A DNA stretch of 44,504 nucleotides from Verrucomicrobiia bacterium (GCA_019634625.1 JAHCBA010000049.1:1-44504); one strand, 5' to 3'. Counted from the stretch's first letter, positions 15,170 through 25,902 are shown. The notes: generated by a model not told the origin, from the sequence alone. Program-made: numbers and translations.

Positions 15170-18145
15170 TTATTGCACGACCCCGGCAAACCGGATGTCT
15201 CCCTCCTCCTTCAGGTGCTCACCGGCAGTCATCCCGACATCGCCCGCATGCCCCGCCGCGCAGACCCTTTCAGCGGGGAACAACTCCGCCTCGTCCGCGC
15301 CTGGATCGGGGCCGGCGCCCCATGGCCTGACCCGCCAGACGGTGCCCCCGCGAAAACCGTTCCGCACTGGGCCTTCGTTCCCCCAATCCGCCCGGCGGTC
15401 CCTCCCCTCGAATCCGGATCGGGCTCCCCGGTCCACCCAATCGACGCCTTCGTCCGCACCGCGCTCTCATCCCACGGCCTGGCCCCCGCCCTCCAGGCCG
15501 CCCCAATCGACCTCCTGCGCCGCCTCCACCTCGATCTCATCGGGCTGCCTCCCACCCTCGAAGAAGTGGATCGGTTCCTGGCCGCCGACCCGGCCACCGC
15601 CCTCTCCGAAATGGTCGAGCGCCTCCTCGCCTCACCCCATTACGGGGAACGCTGGGGACGCCACTGGCTCGACGCGGCGCGGTACGCCGACAGCGACGGC
15701 TTCGAGAAGGACAAGCCACGCTCGGTAGGTTTTGCCGGGATTGGGTGATCGACGCCCTCAACCGCGACCTGCCCTACGACCAGTTCATCATCGAACAGAA
15801 CGCCGGCGACCTGCTCCCCAACCCGTCCCAGGACGAGATCGTCGCCACCGGCTTCCTCCGCAACGCCATGCTCAACGAGGAGGACTGTCGATCCCGAGCA
15901 GTTCCGCATGGAAGCCCTCTTCGACCGCATGGATGCCATCGGCAAATCCGTGCTCGGCCTCACCGTCCAGTGCGCCCAGTGTCACGATCACAAGTTCGAT
16001 CCCATCCGACAGGACGATTACTTCCGACTCTTCGCCTTCCTCAACAACGACCACGAATCCTCCCGGGTCGTCCACACGCCGGACCAGCTCATGGCCATCG
16101 CCGACCTGCGACGCCAAATGGATGCCATCGAGGCCGACCTCCGCCATCGCACCCCGGATTGGGAATCCCGCATGGCCGAATGGGAGGAACAAGCGCTCGC
16201 CGCCCCAATCCCCTGGACCATCGTCCCCGTCGTCAATGCCGGCGACAACAGCGCCCGCTACTACTACCACGCGACGGTTCCGTCCGCGCCGCCGGCTATG
16301 CCCCTACGCTCTGGACCGCCCCCTTCCGCGGCACCAATACTCTCCCGGTCATCGGGGCCTTCCGACTGGAACTGCTCACCGATCCCAACCTCCCCAACCA
16401 TGGCCCGGGCCGTTCCCTCAAGGGCATGGCCGCCCTCAGCGAATTCAAGGTGTCCATCGAGGACCCCGCCCGACCCGGACCCCGCACGGAAGTCCGGTTC
16501 ATCCGCGCCACGGCCGATTTCGCCAATGCCGAGAAACCCCTCGAACCCGAGTTCGACAACCGCTCCGGACGCCCCCGCACCTACGGACCCGTCGAGCACG
16601 CCATCGACGGCAACGGCGACACAGCCTGGGGCATCGACGCCGGACCGGGCCGCCGCAACCGCTCGCGCCACGCGGTCTTCGTCCCCGAATCCCCGCTCAC
16701 CTTCACCCACCCGGTGATCCTTCACTTCGGCCTGATGCAGAACCACGGCGGCTGGAACTCCGACGACAACCAGAACCACAACCTCGGCCGGTTCCGCCTC
16801 AGCGTGACCTCCGCCACCGACGCCGTCGCCGACCCCGTTCCCGCCGAAATCCGCGCCATCCTGTCGATCCCCCGAGAGTAACGGAACCCCGCCCACGTGG
16901 CCGCCATCTTCTCCCACTGGCGAACCACTGTCCCGGCCTTCGCCGAGGCCAACACCAGGGTTGAATCGCTCTGGGGCCAATGGCCCGAAGGCCACTCCAC
17001 CCTCACCCTCCTCGCCCGTCGCGACCTCGGCCCCGGTGACGAATCGCGCCCCACCCACCTCCTCCACCGCGGCGACTGGCTCCGACCCGGCCCCGAGGTG
17101 GCAGCCGGTGTCCCCGGCTTCCTCCATCCATTGCCGGAGCCGGCCGGCTCGGATCGCCTGACCTTCGCCCGCTGGCTCGTGGACCGCCGCTCGCCCACCA
17201 CCGCCCGCTCCCTGGTCAATCGCGTCTGGCAGCAGTACTTCGGCTCCGGCCTGGTCGAAACTAGCGAAGACCTCGGCACCCAGGCCCCGCCCCCTTCGCA
17301 TCCCGAACTCCTCGACTGGCTCGCCGTCGAGTTCATGGAACCTGCGGTCCGCCTTCCAGGCGCCCCCGAACCCGCTCCATGGAGCCTCAAACACCTCCAT
17401 CGCCTCATCGTTCACAGCGCCACCTACCGCCAGTCCTCTCACGCCCGCCCCGAAGACTACGCCAACGACCCCGCCAACCGCCTCCTCGCCCGCGGCCCGC
17501 GGCCCGCGCAGCCAGGTCGAAGCCGAGATCGTTCGCGACATCGCCCTCGCCGCGAGCGGACTCCTCCATCCCGCCCTTGGCGGCCCGCCCGTCCAACCGC
17601 CAGCTCCGGACTTCCTCTTCCGGCCCCCTGCCAGCTACGGCCCAAAGACCTGGGAGGAAGCCACCGGACCCGACCGCTACCGGCGCGCGCTCTACACCTT
17701 CCGCTACCGCAGCGTCCCCTACCCCGCCCTCCAGGTTTTCGACGCCCCTAACGCTGACTTCGCCTGCGTCCGCCGTGTCCGCTCGAACACCCCCATGCAG
17801 GCGCTCACCGCGCTCAACGAAACGCTCTTCTTCGAAGCCGCCCAGGCCCTCGCCCGCGTCACCCTCGAACTCGGCGGAGGGTCCGATCCCGATCGCGTCA
17901 CCCATGCCTTCCGCCGCGTCCTGAGCCGGCCGCCAACCCCCGCCGAACGCGACGAACTGCTCGGATTCCTGGAGCGTCAGCGACATCGCATCGCCGAAGG
18001 CTGGGTCAACGCCCACGCCCTCGCCTCGGCTGACCGCGACCTCCCCCGCGACCTGCCGGCCGGCTCCACCCCCACTCAACTGGCCGCCTACACCGCCCTC
18101 AGCCGCCTCCTCCTCAACCTCGACGAAGCGATCACCCGGGAATAG
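15161..18145 (+). pseudogene. Decayed PSD1 (DUF1549-DUF1553) gene, 5'-truncated and frameshifted
   Basis: Homology to PSD1 proteins runs through three kilobases but only by changing frame. It starts inside the PSCyt1 domain (DPGKPDVSLLLQVL, ARMPRRADPFSGEQL); the haem CxxCH of that domain is missing. DUF1549 pieces follow: [20 protein letters not shown], then a shift near 15725, [17 protein letters not shown], a shift near 15885, [18 protein letters not shown] and [12 protein letters not shown], a shift near 16270, an in-frame TAA at 16879-16881, then [20 protein letters not shown] and the DUF1553 end. The last shift is explained by a tandem 7-bp duplication GCGGCCC at 17492-17505. The usual DUF1501 partner is absent downstream. 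Several independent lesions make true decay more likely than a single sequencing error. Confidence 0.85.
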
Positions 18146-18303
18146 CCCGCCCGGGAGCCGGCAGATTCTGTCAACCGGGGGATCATTCCACGCGGTACTC
18201 CCCCCCCCCGGCACCCGTCCTGCCCGGATGGCCTCCGGATCCACCCCCGCCCCCCCCGCTGGCCTCTCCGCCGCATCACTGCAAATCCAGGCTTTGATAG
18301 TAA

Positions 18304-18324
18304 GACAGGCATAGTGTTATTGAC
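18304..18324 (+). repeat. 21-bp imperfect palindrome, copy R3
   Basis: Left arm GACAGGC, six bases ATAGTG, right arm TTATTGAC. It is followed by ACCAAGCTCGAACCCG, which aligns with the sequence after R1 and R2. It lies 159 bp after the end of the broken PSD1 gene. Confidence 0.65.
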
Positions 18325-18408
18325 ACCAAGCTCGAACCCGATATCCCCCCCCGGAAATTCCATCCAGCCGCTGGAGATGACCTGACCACGAATCGTCTAC
18401 AAAACATT

Positions 18409-18429
18409 GTCTGGCTTAATATTGTTGGC
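18409..18429 (+). repeat. 21-bp imperfect palindrome, copy R7
   Basis: Left arm GTCTGGC, six bases TTAATA, right arm TTGTTGGC. It lies about 260 bp upstream of the large secreted protein start. The sequence after the element does not match R1-R3. Confidence 0.6.
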
Positions 18430-18690
18430 TTCTTCTGCTGGAGCGAAACGCTGTAATCGCAGGACCGAACTCCCGGAGGCCGCAGGGGGGGTAAAGCATA
18501 GGGATGGGGGTTTCTCGGAACTCGCCCCCCCCTCCAAGTCCCCTGATCCCGGTGATCGTCTTGGGCTCATTCAGGCCCTTGCCCGCCCCTACCGCATGTG
18601 CCAGCCTCCGACCCGCTGGCGATTCCCGTCGATCCGGTTCAGGAGCGCGGACGCCCCCTGAATCGTCCCAACGACCGAATCGATCCTGCG

Positions 18691-21600
18691 ATGAACGCGA
18701 ACCCCGGTGGACCGCGCACGTACCTCTGGTGGCTTGTCCTCGCCCTCTCGCTCGCCGGCGGGTCCCTCGTCCCTCCCCTCGGCGCCCAAACCTTCCGTCT
18801 CTCCGAGATCCGCCGCGAACCCGGCGGCGCCGTCGTCGTCGCCTTCCACGCCAAGCCCACCTCCTACTACCTCCTTCAACGGGGCGAGTCCCTCCCCTCC
18901 CTTGCCACCCCGGTGACTCTCATTCTCGGAACCGGCAGCTCCGCCTCCCTCCGCGACCCGGCCGCCCCACTCTCCTCGGCCTTCTATCGCGTCCTCGAAT
19001 ACCCCATCGACCGCCCGGCCGACACCGATGGCGATGGCATCGACGATGTCTTCGAGCTCCAGACCGACGGTCTCGATCCGCTCAATCCCTCCGATGCCAG
19101 TCTCCCCGCACCCGGAGCCGGTGGTCGAACCTGGCTCGACCTTTACCTCGAACTACGTCTCCCCCTCACCACCCTCGCCGAATCCTCCCCCTTCCGCGGC
19201 GAGGACGGCGTGGCCGTCACCCGCGAAGTCATCCTCCGCCTTACCCGTCCCCTGGCGCCTTCCGCCGTGGTCACCCACGACCATCTCCATGCCACTTTCG
19301 GCGGACGCCGCCTGCTGGCCCGCGTCGAAACCGCTGCCGACCGCCGTGCCATCACCCTCTTCCCCCTCGAGAATCTCCCCGCCAACGCCCGCATCCGCGT
19401 CACCTTCGATCCCGCCGACCTTCGCGATGACCTCGGACGCCGCCTCGACCCCGCCGGCACCGGTGAACCCGGCAGCCTCGCCCGCATCGACTTCGACACC
19501 CTGAGCATCACTCCAGTCGGCGACACCGGCGTCATCGGCCACGTCTTTGCCAGTGAACCGGTCCCCGACGGTGCCGGCGGGTTCCGCGACCAGCCCCTGG
19601 TCAATGTCACCGTCACCGTGGACGGCGCCGAGGAAACCCTCCGCACCACCACCGACGCCACCGGCTTCTTCCGCCTCCAACCCGCCCCGGCCGGGCGGTT
19701 CTTCGTCCGCATCGACGGACGTACCGCCACCGACAGCGCCTGGCCCAACGGCGCCTATTACCCCGTCGTCGGCAAGGCCTGGGACGCCCTGCCCGGCGTG
19801 GCCACCAACCTCGCCAACGGCTCCGGGGTCATCTATCTCCCTCTCATCCCCGCCGATGCCCTCCGCCCGGTCTCGGCCACCGAGGAAACCGTCGTCCCCT
19901 TCCCCGCCTCGGTCGTGGCCCGGCATCCCGAGTTTGCCGGCGTGGAAATCCGCGTCCCCCCCAACGCCCTCTTCGCCAACAGCGGCCAGCGCGGCGGCCG
20001 GGTCGGACTTGCCCCCGTCGCTTCCGACCGCCTCCCCGAACCCCTGCCGCCCGGCCTCGACCATGTCCTCGATATCACCGTCCAGTCCGACGGCGCCGAG
20101 AACTTCGACCAACCCGTCCCGGTCCGCTTCCCCAACCTCCCCAACCCTCGCACCGGCGATCGCCTGCCCCCCGGCGCCCAGACCGCCCTGGTCAGCTTTA
20201 ATCACGACACCGGCCGCTGGGAGGTCGCCGGTTCAATGACGGTCAGTGACGACGGCCTCTTCCTCGATTCCGATCCCGGTGTGGGCATCCGTCAGCCCGG
20301 CTGGCACGGCTGGCAGCAACTCACCACCGTCAACCCCTGGTTCACCACTTCCCCCTGGTGGACCGCGTCGCCGCCGGTTCCGCCCACCCCTCCCGGTCCC
20401 TTTCCGCCAACCTTTCCCCAACCGGTGCCACCCGACCCGCCCGAGCCAGTGCCCCCGGACGAAGACGTGGACTGGCCGCCGAGTCCGCCCAGGTGGCCCG
20501 ACTCCGGCCCCAACACCTGGGGCGACCTCCCGCCACCCGCGCCCGATGATCCCTCGGGCCCGCCCCCGGACGGCCCTCCTCCCTCGGGCGGAGGCGGACC
20601 CGGTCCACGCCCCGATGGCGGAGGCGTGTCCGCCGGCCCCTTCTGCCTCACCGCCGACATCGAATCCGACTGCACGAATTCCGAAACCCTCGTCCCCCCG
20701 GCCGCCACGGTCGGAATCCGCCCCGACGGCGCCACGCGCTTCGAACTCCGCTTCTCCGAACTCAACGGCGTCGTCTCCGCCGAGGTCCGCGAACGCGCCA
20801 ACCACCGCCTCGCCTTCGCCACCCAGGTCCAACCCTTCCGCCCCCCCAACAGCCTCGGCTTCGGTCCCGCCGAACAGGCCTTCGTCCATGTCTTCCGCCA
20901 GACCAGCGCCTCCGGTGCCTCCGGCAACGAGGTCGTGCAACTGGTCACCCTCCGCGAAGGCGCCCAAAGCCATGCCCCCGCCCGCACCCTCGTCATGGGC
21001 GCCTCCTTCCTCAATGCCTCGTCCGTCCGGTTCAGTCCCCATGGTCGCTACCTCATCTACACGGCCCTCAAGACCGACGGACAGATCGCCCTCACGGTTG
21101 TGGATGTGGCCACCCGCGACACGGTCTTCAACGGCAGCTTCCCGTACTTCACCGGCATCGTCCTTGTGCCGCCGTCCGACATGGTCCAGTTCGGTCCCGA
21201 CTGCTCCGACCGCTCGATGGTCTTCCGATTCGGCGACACGCCCACCTCCCTCGCCTGGCACCTGATCAATCTCGAAGCCCGCCGCATCGTCGCCAGCCGC
21301 CGGATCGCCCCCGGCGCGTTCAGTTCCTGGGCCTTCACGTCCTGCGGCGACGCCGTTCGACTCAACGCCGGCGCCGCGGTCGATCCCGTCACGTTCGCCA
21401 CCCTCGACGGGCGCGTTCTCACCAGTCTCGCCCTCGCCGGTCCCCGCCGGACCCCGGCGGCCCCTCCTGTTCCTGCTGTCGATCCCTCCACCCCCCGCCA
21501 ACCCCGCCTCCTCTACTCCCGCGGACTCCACTTCTGGACCCTCGTGGACATGCTGACCGGCGATGTGGTCCAGCGCGGGCGCACCGGGGGCAGCGGCGCC

Positions 21601-24600
21601 CTCATGGAAGGCGGCCTGTTTGCCCCCAACCGGCCCTACCGCCTCCATGTCCTCCGGGCCGCCGACCTCGCCGTCGGTTCCGCGGACTTCGTCTCCGGCA
21701 ATGTCGGTCAGTCGTTTACCGCCCCTTCCCCGATCCTCCTCGCGGACACGTCGCCCGACACCGACGGGGATGGCCTTCCCGACTTCGCCGAGTTCATTGC
21801 CGGCTCCAATCCGGCCCTGCCGGATTCCAACGGCGACGGCATCAACGACGCCGCAGCCGTCCGGGCCGGTCTCGATCCCGTCGAAGGCTCCCCCCTCGCC
21901 ACCGGCATCGTCGCCTCCGTCCCGCTCCCCGGCTCCGCCATCGATGTCTGTGCCATCGGCGATCGCGTCATCGTCGCCCTCGGCTCCGCCGGCATCGCCG
22001 TGCTCCAGCACCTTCCCGGTCGCACCCCGACGGTCATCGCCCTCGTCAATACTCCCGGCAACGCCCAGCGCGTGGCCTGCCATGCCGATCTCGTCGCCGT
22101 GGCCGGCGGCTCCGCCGGTCTCCAGATCGTGGACATCTCCGATCCGCCGGCCGCCCGCGTCCGCCATTTCCTCCCCGGCCTCGGCACCATCCATGCCGTC
22201 ACCACCGCTGCCGGCCTCGCCTACGCCGGAACCCAGGCGGGCCACGTGATCGCCATCGACCTCGCCACCGGCACCGAGATCGACCGCCTCGCCCTCGACG
22301 CCCCCATCCAGGACCTCCAGTTCGGTGGCGACCGCCTCTACGTCCTCTCGAACCGCCGCCTCATCCCGCTCCGACAGACCCCCGACGAACTGGCCCGGTC
22401 CGGTCCGCCCGTGCTGAGCGGAGGCACCGACGTCGCCAACCGCCTCTTCGTCGGTGGCGGCTTCGCCTACGTCACCCACGCCAACGGCTACCGCGTATTC
22501 GACCTCGCCGACCCGGATCTTCCCGTCGAGCGCACCACCCGCGACGACACCCAGATCGGCTGGTCCCAGCTCGTCGCCAACGGTTCCGGCCTCGGCATCG
22601 CCGCAGCCGGCTTGCAGGCAAACCTCAATAACGAGGTCCAGCTCTACAACCTTTCCGACCCCGCCCGGAACGATCAGTTCCTCACCCGTTACGTCACCCC
22701 CGCCCCCGCCGTCGGCGTCGCTGTCCACCTCGGCAGCGCCTATGTCGCCACCACCACCGCCGGACTCCAGGTCCTCAACTATCTCCCCGCCGAAACCGGC
22801 ACCAATCCCCCTTCCATCCGCCTCACCGCCTCCTTCCCCCTCGATCCGCCCACCCTCGAATCCGGCGCTTTCGCGTCCGTTCAGGCCGAGGTCGCCGACG
22901 ACGTTCAGGTCCGCGAGGTCGAGTTCTACTTGGATGGCCGCCGGGTCTCCGCGGACGGCGGATTCCCCTTCGAGCACGCCTTCTTCGCCCCGCTCCTGAG
23001 CGAAGAGCGATCCTCGTTCCGCCTGCGCGCCCGTGCCATCGACACCGCCGGCAATTTCACGTGGAGCGATGAACTCGAAGTCGCTCTCCTCGCCGATGCC
23101 ACTCCGCCCCGGGCCCGCCCGGGCGCCCCCGCCGCCAATGGCTTCGCCGTCTCCCCGACCGCCATCTCGGTGCTCTTCAGCGAACCCATCGACCCCGCCA
23201 CCATCACCCCCGAACGCCTTTCCCTCCGCTACCTCGGACCCGACCGGCGCCTCGGAACCGTCGATGACCTGGCCATTCCCGGCACCCTCGCCTACCTCGC
23301 CGGCAGCCTGCGCGCCGAACTCCGGTTCCCCGAGATCACCGTCCCCGGTCGTTATCAGGCGTTCCTCGCTCCCGGTGTCACCGATGCCTCCGGCAATGCC
23401 ATGGCCACCGGTCTGACCTGGGCCTTCGAGGTCGTCATCGGCGCCGACTCCGACGGCGATGGCCTCACCGATGCCTACGAACTGGCCGCCGGCCTCGATC
23501 CCTTCAACCCGGACGAAAATAACAACGGCATCCCCGATTCCCTCGACGATTTCGATGGGGACGGCCTGACCAACGGGCAGGAAATGATCCTCGGCACCCT
23601 CCCCCGCGTCACCCGCACCTTCGACGGCATCCTCGACAGCCAGCTCGACCGCGATGGCGACTGGCTCACCGACATCCAGGAACTCGAACTGGGCACCGAC
23701 TGGACCCGCTGGGACACCGATGGCGATGGCTGGAACGATGAGGTCGAACTCACCACGGGCGATTCCCCGCTCGTCCCCAACGCCTACCTCCGCGGGGTTC
23801 GCACCACCTCCAGCCCATGGCACCTGCTCCGTCACGAAGGCTCCCAGCACGCCGTCTCCATGAGCCACCTCCTGCGCCTCGGCGACGGCCAGGTCGTTCA
23901 GGCCTCGGCCCAGGCCCAGCTCATGCGCTTCGCCGGACCCAACCCCTTCGGACACTCCATCGTCCCCGGCCAGCCCCCTGTCCGCCTCCGCATCTTCGAC
24001 CTCGCCGCCACCGACCTCGCCCCCAACGAACTCCCCCGCGCCGGCGCCTTCGTCATCGAGGCCGAGGACTTCAACTTCGAGTCCGGACGCGACGAACCCG
24101 TCGCCAGCCTCATGCCCTACCGCGGCGGCGCCTACGCCAACCGGACCGCCGTCCCAGGGGTGGACTTCTCCGGCACCCTCGCCATCGACTCCCAACCCTA
24201 CCGCCCGCTGCCGGCCGCGGAGACCGTCCGACTCCTCGACAACCTCACCGGACAGTTCGGCGCCGAACGCCCCGGCTGGTACGCCACCCTCAATCACCGC
24301 GTCAACGGAGGGGCCCCCGGCGCCTGGCTCCAGTTCACCCGCCGCATTCCCCCCGGCGACTATTGGATCTGGGCCGCCCTGTCCGCCCCCGGCACCGGAC
24401 CCGCCGACCTCCGTGCCACCCTCGACCGGGTCACCGGGGATCCTTCTCAACCCGGCGCCGCCACCTTCCCGCTCGGCTCGTTCTCCGAGGCCGGCACCGC
24501 CGCCGCCGGACGCAACCGCCTGGTCCTCCTTCGTCAGGCCTCCGGCACGCCCGCCGTCGTGGGCATCGATTCCCCGGCCACCACCTTCCGCGTCCATCTC

Positions 24601-24654
24601 CACGCCGGCGACTTGGACTGGTTCGTCCTGATCCCCGTCGCCTCCGCCCCTTGA
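18691..24654 (+). CDS. Very large secreted multidomain protein (TSP3, LVIVD and Ig-like repeats)
   Basis: A 1987-residue protein. The ATG at 18691 is chosen because it precedes a clear signal peptide (TYLWWLVLALSLAGGS, ending LGAQ). In order: a calcium-binding TSP3-like repeat near residue 110 (DTDGDGIDDVFEL); an Ig/SbsA-like domain at about 165-265; a carboxypeptidase-regulatory-like beta-sandwich at about 275-350; a Pro-rich linker at about 561-650; a beta-propeller-like region at about 660-1000 (RFSPHGRYLIYTA); TSP3 repeats at about 1020-1067; LVIVD-type repeats at about 1070-1367 (GLQIVDISDPP); an SbsA-like domain at about 1484-1580; more TSP3 repeats at about 1584-1697 (DSDGDGLTDAYEL, DTDGDGWNDEVEL); and a carbohydrate-binding-like C-terminal domain (FVIEAEDFNFESGR) at about 1784-1987. 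No PEP-CTERM or LPxTG-like tail is seen. It is probably a cell-surface or released adhesin or carbohydrate-binding protein; function is inferred. Confidence 0.8.
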   Translation: MNANPGGPRTYLWWLVLALSLAGGSLVPPLGAQTFRLSEIRREPGGAVVVAFHAKPTSYYLLQRGESLPSLATPVTLILGTGSSASLRDPAAPLSSAFYRVLEYPIDRPADTDGDGIDDVFELQTDGLDPLNPSDASLPAPGAGGRTWLDLYLELRLPLTTLAESSPFRGEDGVAVTREVILRLTRPLAPSAVVTHDHLHATFGGRRLLARVETAADRRAITLFPLENLPANARIRVTFDPADLRDDLGRRLDPAGTGEPGSLARIDFDTLSITPVGDTGVIGHVFASEPVPDGAGGFRDQPLVNVTVTVDGAEETLRTTTDATGFFRLQPAPAGRFFVRIDGRTATDSAWPNGAYYPVVGKAWDALPGVATNLANGSGVIYLPLIPADALRPVSATEETVVPFPASVVARHPEFAGVEIRVPPNALFANSGQRGGRVGLAPVASDRLPEPLPPGLDHVLDITVQSDGAENFDQPVPVRFPNLPNPRTGDRLPPGAQTALVSFNHDTGRWEVAGSMTVSDDGLFLDSDPGVGIRQPGWHGWQQLTTVNPWFTTSPWWTASPPVPPTPPGPFPPTFPQPVPPDPPEPVPPDEDVDWPPSPPRWPDSGPNTWGDLPPPAPDDPSGPPPDGPPPSGGGGPGPRPDGGGVSAGPFCLTADIESDCTNSETLVPPAATVGIRPDGATRFELRFSELNGVVSAEVRERANHRLAFATQVQPFRPPNSLGFGPAEQAFVHVFRQTSASGASGNEVVQLVTLREGAQSHAPARTLVMGASFLNASSVRFSPHGRYLIYTALKTDGQIALTVVDVATRDTVFNGSFPYFTGIVLVPPSDMVQFGPDCSDRSMVFRFGDTPTSLAWHLINLEARRIVASRRIAPGAFSSWAFTSCGDAVRLNAGAAVDPVTFATLDGRVLTSLALAGPRRTPAAPPVPAVDPSTPRQPRLLYSRGLHFWTLVDMLTGDVVQRGRTGGSGALMEGGLFAPNRPYRLHVLRAADLAVGSADFVSGNVGQSFTAPSPILLADTSPDTDGDGLPDFAEFIAGSNPALPDSNGDGINDAAAVRAGLDPVEGSPLATGIVASVPLPGSAIDVCAIGDRVIVALGSAGIAVLQHLPGRTPTVIALVNTPGNAQRVACHADLVAVAGGSAGLQIVDISDPPAARVRHFLPGLGTIHAVTTAAGLAYAGTQAGHVIAIDLATGTEIDRLALDAPIQDLQFGGDRLYVLSNRRLIPLRQTPDELARSGPPVLSGGTDVANRLFVGGGFAYVTHANGYRVFDLADPDLPVERTTRDDTQIGWSQLVANGSGLGIAAAGLQANLNNEVQLYNLSDPARNDQFLTRYVTPAPAVGVAVHLGSAYVATTTAGLQVLNYLPAETGTNPPSIRLTASFPLDPPTLESGAFASVQAEVADDVQVREVEFYLDGRRVSADGGFPFEHAFFAPLLSEERSSFRLRARAIDTAGNFTWSDELEVALLADATPPRARPGAPAANGFAVSPTAISVLFSEPIDPATITPERLSLRYLGPDRRLGTVDDLAIPGTLAYLAGSLRAELRFPEITVPGRYQAFLAPGVTDASGNAMATGLTWAFEVVIGADSDGDGLTDAYELAAGLDPFNPDENNNGIPDSLDDFDGDGLTNGQEMILGTLPRVTRTFDGILDSQLDRDGDWLTDIQELELGTDWTRWDTDGDGWNDEVELTTGDSPLVPNAYLRGVRTTSSPWHLLRHEGSQHAVSMSHLLRLGDGQVVQASAQAQLMRFAGPNPFGHSIVPGQPPVRLRIFDLAATDLAPNELPRAGAFVIEAEDFNFESGRDEPVASLMPYRGGAYANRTAVPGVDFSGTLAIDSQPYRPLPAAETVRLLDNLTGQFGAERPGWYATLNHRVNGGAPGAWLQFTRRIPPGDYWIWAALSAPGTGPADLRATLDRVTGDPSQPGAATFPLGSFSEAGTAAAGRNRLVLLRQASGTPAVVGIDSPATTFRVHLHAGDLDWFVLIPVASAP

Positions 24655-24689
24655 ACCGGATCCACCAACCCCGACTCCACGTCCCCACC

Positions 24690-25895
24690 ATGAATCCTCC
24701 CAGCGCACTCCCGTTCCGACTCCCGCCATCCCTCGCCGCGGCCCTGGCCGTCCTCGCCCTGCCCGCCCTGGCCCAGATTCCAGGCATCGATTTCGACTCG
24801 GGCTCCAACGGCTCCCTCGGCGATGGGGTCATCACCAACCACACCACCATCGTCCTCCCCCCGGACGGCATACTCCACTACCGGTCCCTCCACCTGGCCA
24901 ACAACTCGGTCCTCCGTTTCATCCGCAACGCCCATAACACCCCCGTGTACCTGCTCTCACAGGGCGACGTGATCATCGAAGGCACCATCAGCCTGGACGG
25001 CGAGGGATCCGCCACAGTGCACGGACCCGGCCGCGGCGGCCCTGGAGGCTTCGACGGCGGCCATCGCGGTCTCGGCGAAGTGCCGCCAGGCGATGGGCAG
25101 GGTCCCGGCGGCGGTCGCGCCGGTTCCGAAGTTGGACCAGGCGCCGCCAACAGCGCCGGCAGCGGTTCCTACCTGACCCAGCGCTCCGCCGGCTCCACCA
25201 ACATCGGCGCCATCTACGGCAATGGCGCCCTTATCCCCCTCCTCGGCGGCTCCGGCGGCGGCGGGACGCCTTCAGCGGGCGGCGGCGGCGGCGGCGGCGC
25301 CATCCTCATCGCCTCCAGTTCCCGCATCGCCTTCGGCGGCGCCATGACACATCGCATCGATGCCACCGGCGGCGAATGGGGAACCGCCGGCGCGTGGAAC
25401 GGCGGCAGTGGCGGCGCGGTCAAACTGGTCGCTCCCACCATCACCGGAGTCACCCGCATCCAGGCCCAGAACCGCAATGGCACCGGCGGCTCCGGCCGCA
25501 TCCGCTTCGATGCCATCAGCTACGAAGGCGCCAACTTCACCGCCATTCATCCCCCCGAATCCTTCAGCCGCGGATCCATGCTCGCCACCGGCCTCGAAGG
25601 CTCCCTCCCCCGCCTCGAACTCGTCAGCGTCGCCGGTCGCCCCATCCCCGCCGGCGCCGGAGCCTCCGGCTTCGTCCTCCTCCCCAATGGCAGCGACCCC
25701 GACCAGCCCGTCGTCATCCGCGCCCACAACTTCGGCACCCGCCTCGATGTCAGCGTCGTCGTCCAGCCCGACCAGGGTTCCACCCTCCAGGTTCCCGTGG
25801 TCATCGACAACACCGCCGCCAATCCCGCCACCGCCACCGTGACCGTCCCCGTCCCCGCCAACACCCCCGTCAAGATCAACGCCTGGACACGCTGA
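24690..25895 (+). CDS. Gly-rich secreted protein
   Basis: A 401-residue protein that starts 35 bp after the giant gene and probably shares its transcript. A signal peptide (about residues 1-28, ending ALAQ) is followed by a beta-rich segment (HYRSLHLANNSVLRFIRN, VYLLSQGDVIIEGTISLDG), a long Gly/Ser/Ala-rich region (about 110-250, with a run of Gly in AGGGGGGGAILIASSSRI) and a beta-sandwich-like C-terminus. This layout is seen in uncharacterised secreted proteins of myxobacteria and Verrucomicrobiota. No enzymatic motif and no anchoring signal are visible. A structural surface role next to the giant protein is inferred from position only. Confidence 0.75.
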   Translation: MNPPSALPFRLPPSLAAALAVLALPALAQIPGIDFDSGSNGSLGDGVITNHTTIVLPPDGILHYRSLHLANNSVLRFIRNAHNTPVYLLSQGDVIIEGTISLDGEGSATVHGPGRGGPGGFDGGHRGLGEVPPGDGQGPGGGRAGSEVGPGAANSAGSGSYLTQRSAGSTNIGAIYGNGALIPLLGGSGGGGTPSAGGGGGGGAILIASSSRIAFGGAMTHRIDATGGEWGTAGAWNGGSGGAVKLVAPTITGVTRIQAQNRNGTGGSGRIRFDAISYEGANFTAIHPPESFSRGSMLATGLEGSLPRLELVSVAGRPIPAGAGASGFVLLPNGSDPDQPVVIRAHNFGTRLDVSVVVQPDQGSTLQVPVVIDNTAANPATATVTVPVPANTPVKINAWTR

Positions 25896-25902
25896 GCCCC
25901 CG

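Larger units (their letters stand above)
18146..18690. other. Noncoding spacer upstream of the large secreted protein
   Basis: No convincing gene is seen. It has G- and C-homopolymer runs near 18200, 18350, 18490 and 18530, and two copies of the 21-bp palindrome (R3 and R7), both in locally AT-rich sequence. The long reading frame downstream is open back to 18598, but the segment before 18691 has no signal-like content and is treated as leader. Confidence 0.65.

Noticed and set aside
15161-18145. The frameshifts as simple sequencing errors in an intact gene
   Set aside because: Four shifts, one stop and a missing N-terminal domain occur in this gene while all neighbours are intact. Errors cannot be fully excluded without read data.
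20233-24729. A 1498-residue minus-strand open frame opposite the giant secreted protein
   Set aside because: Gly/Glu/Val-rich antisense translation of a high-G+C gene without any motif, while the plus strand shows a signal peptide and known repeat types.
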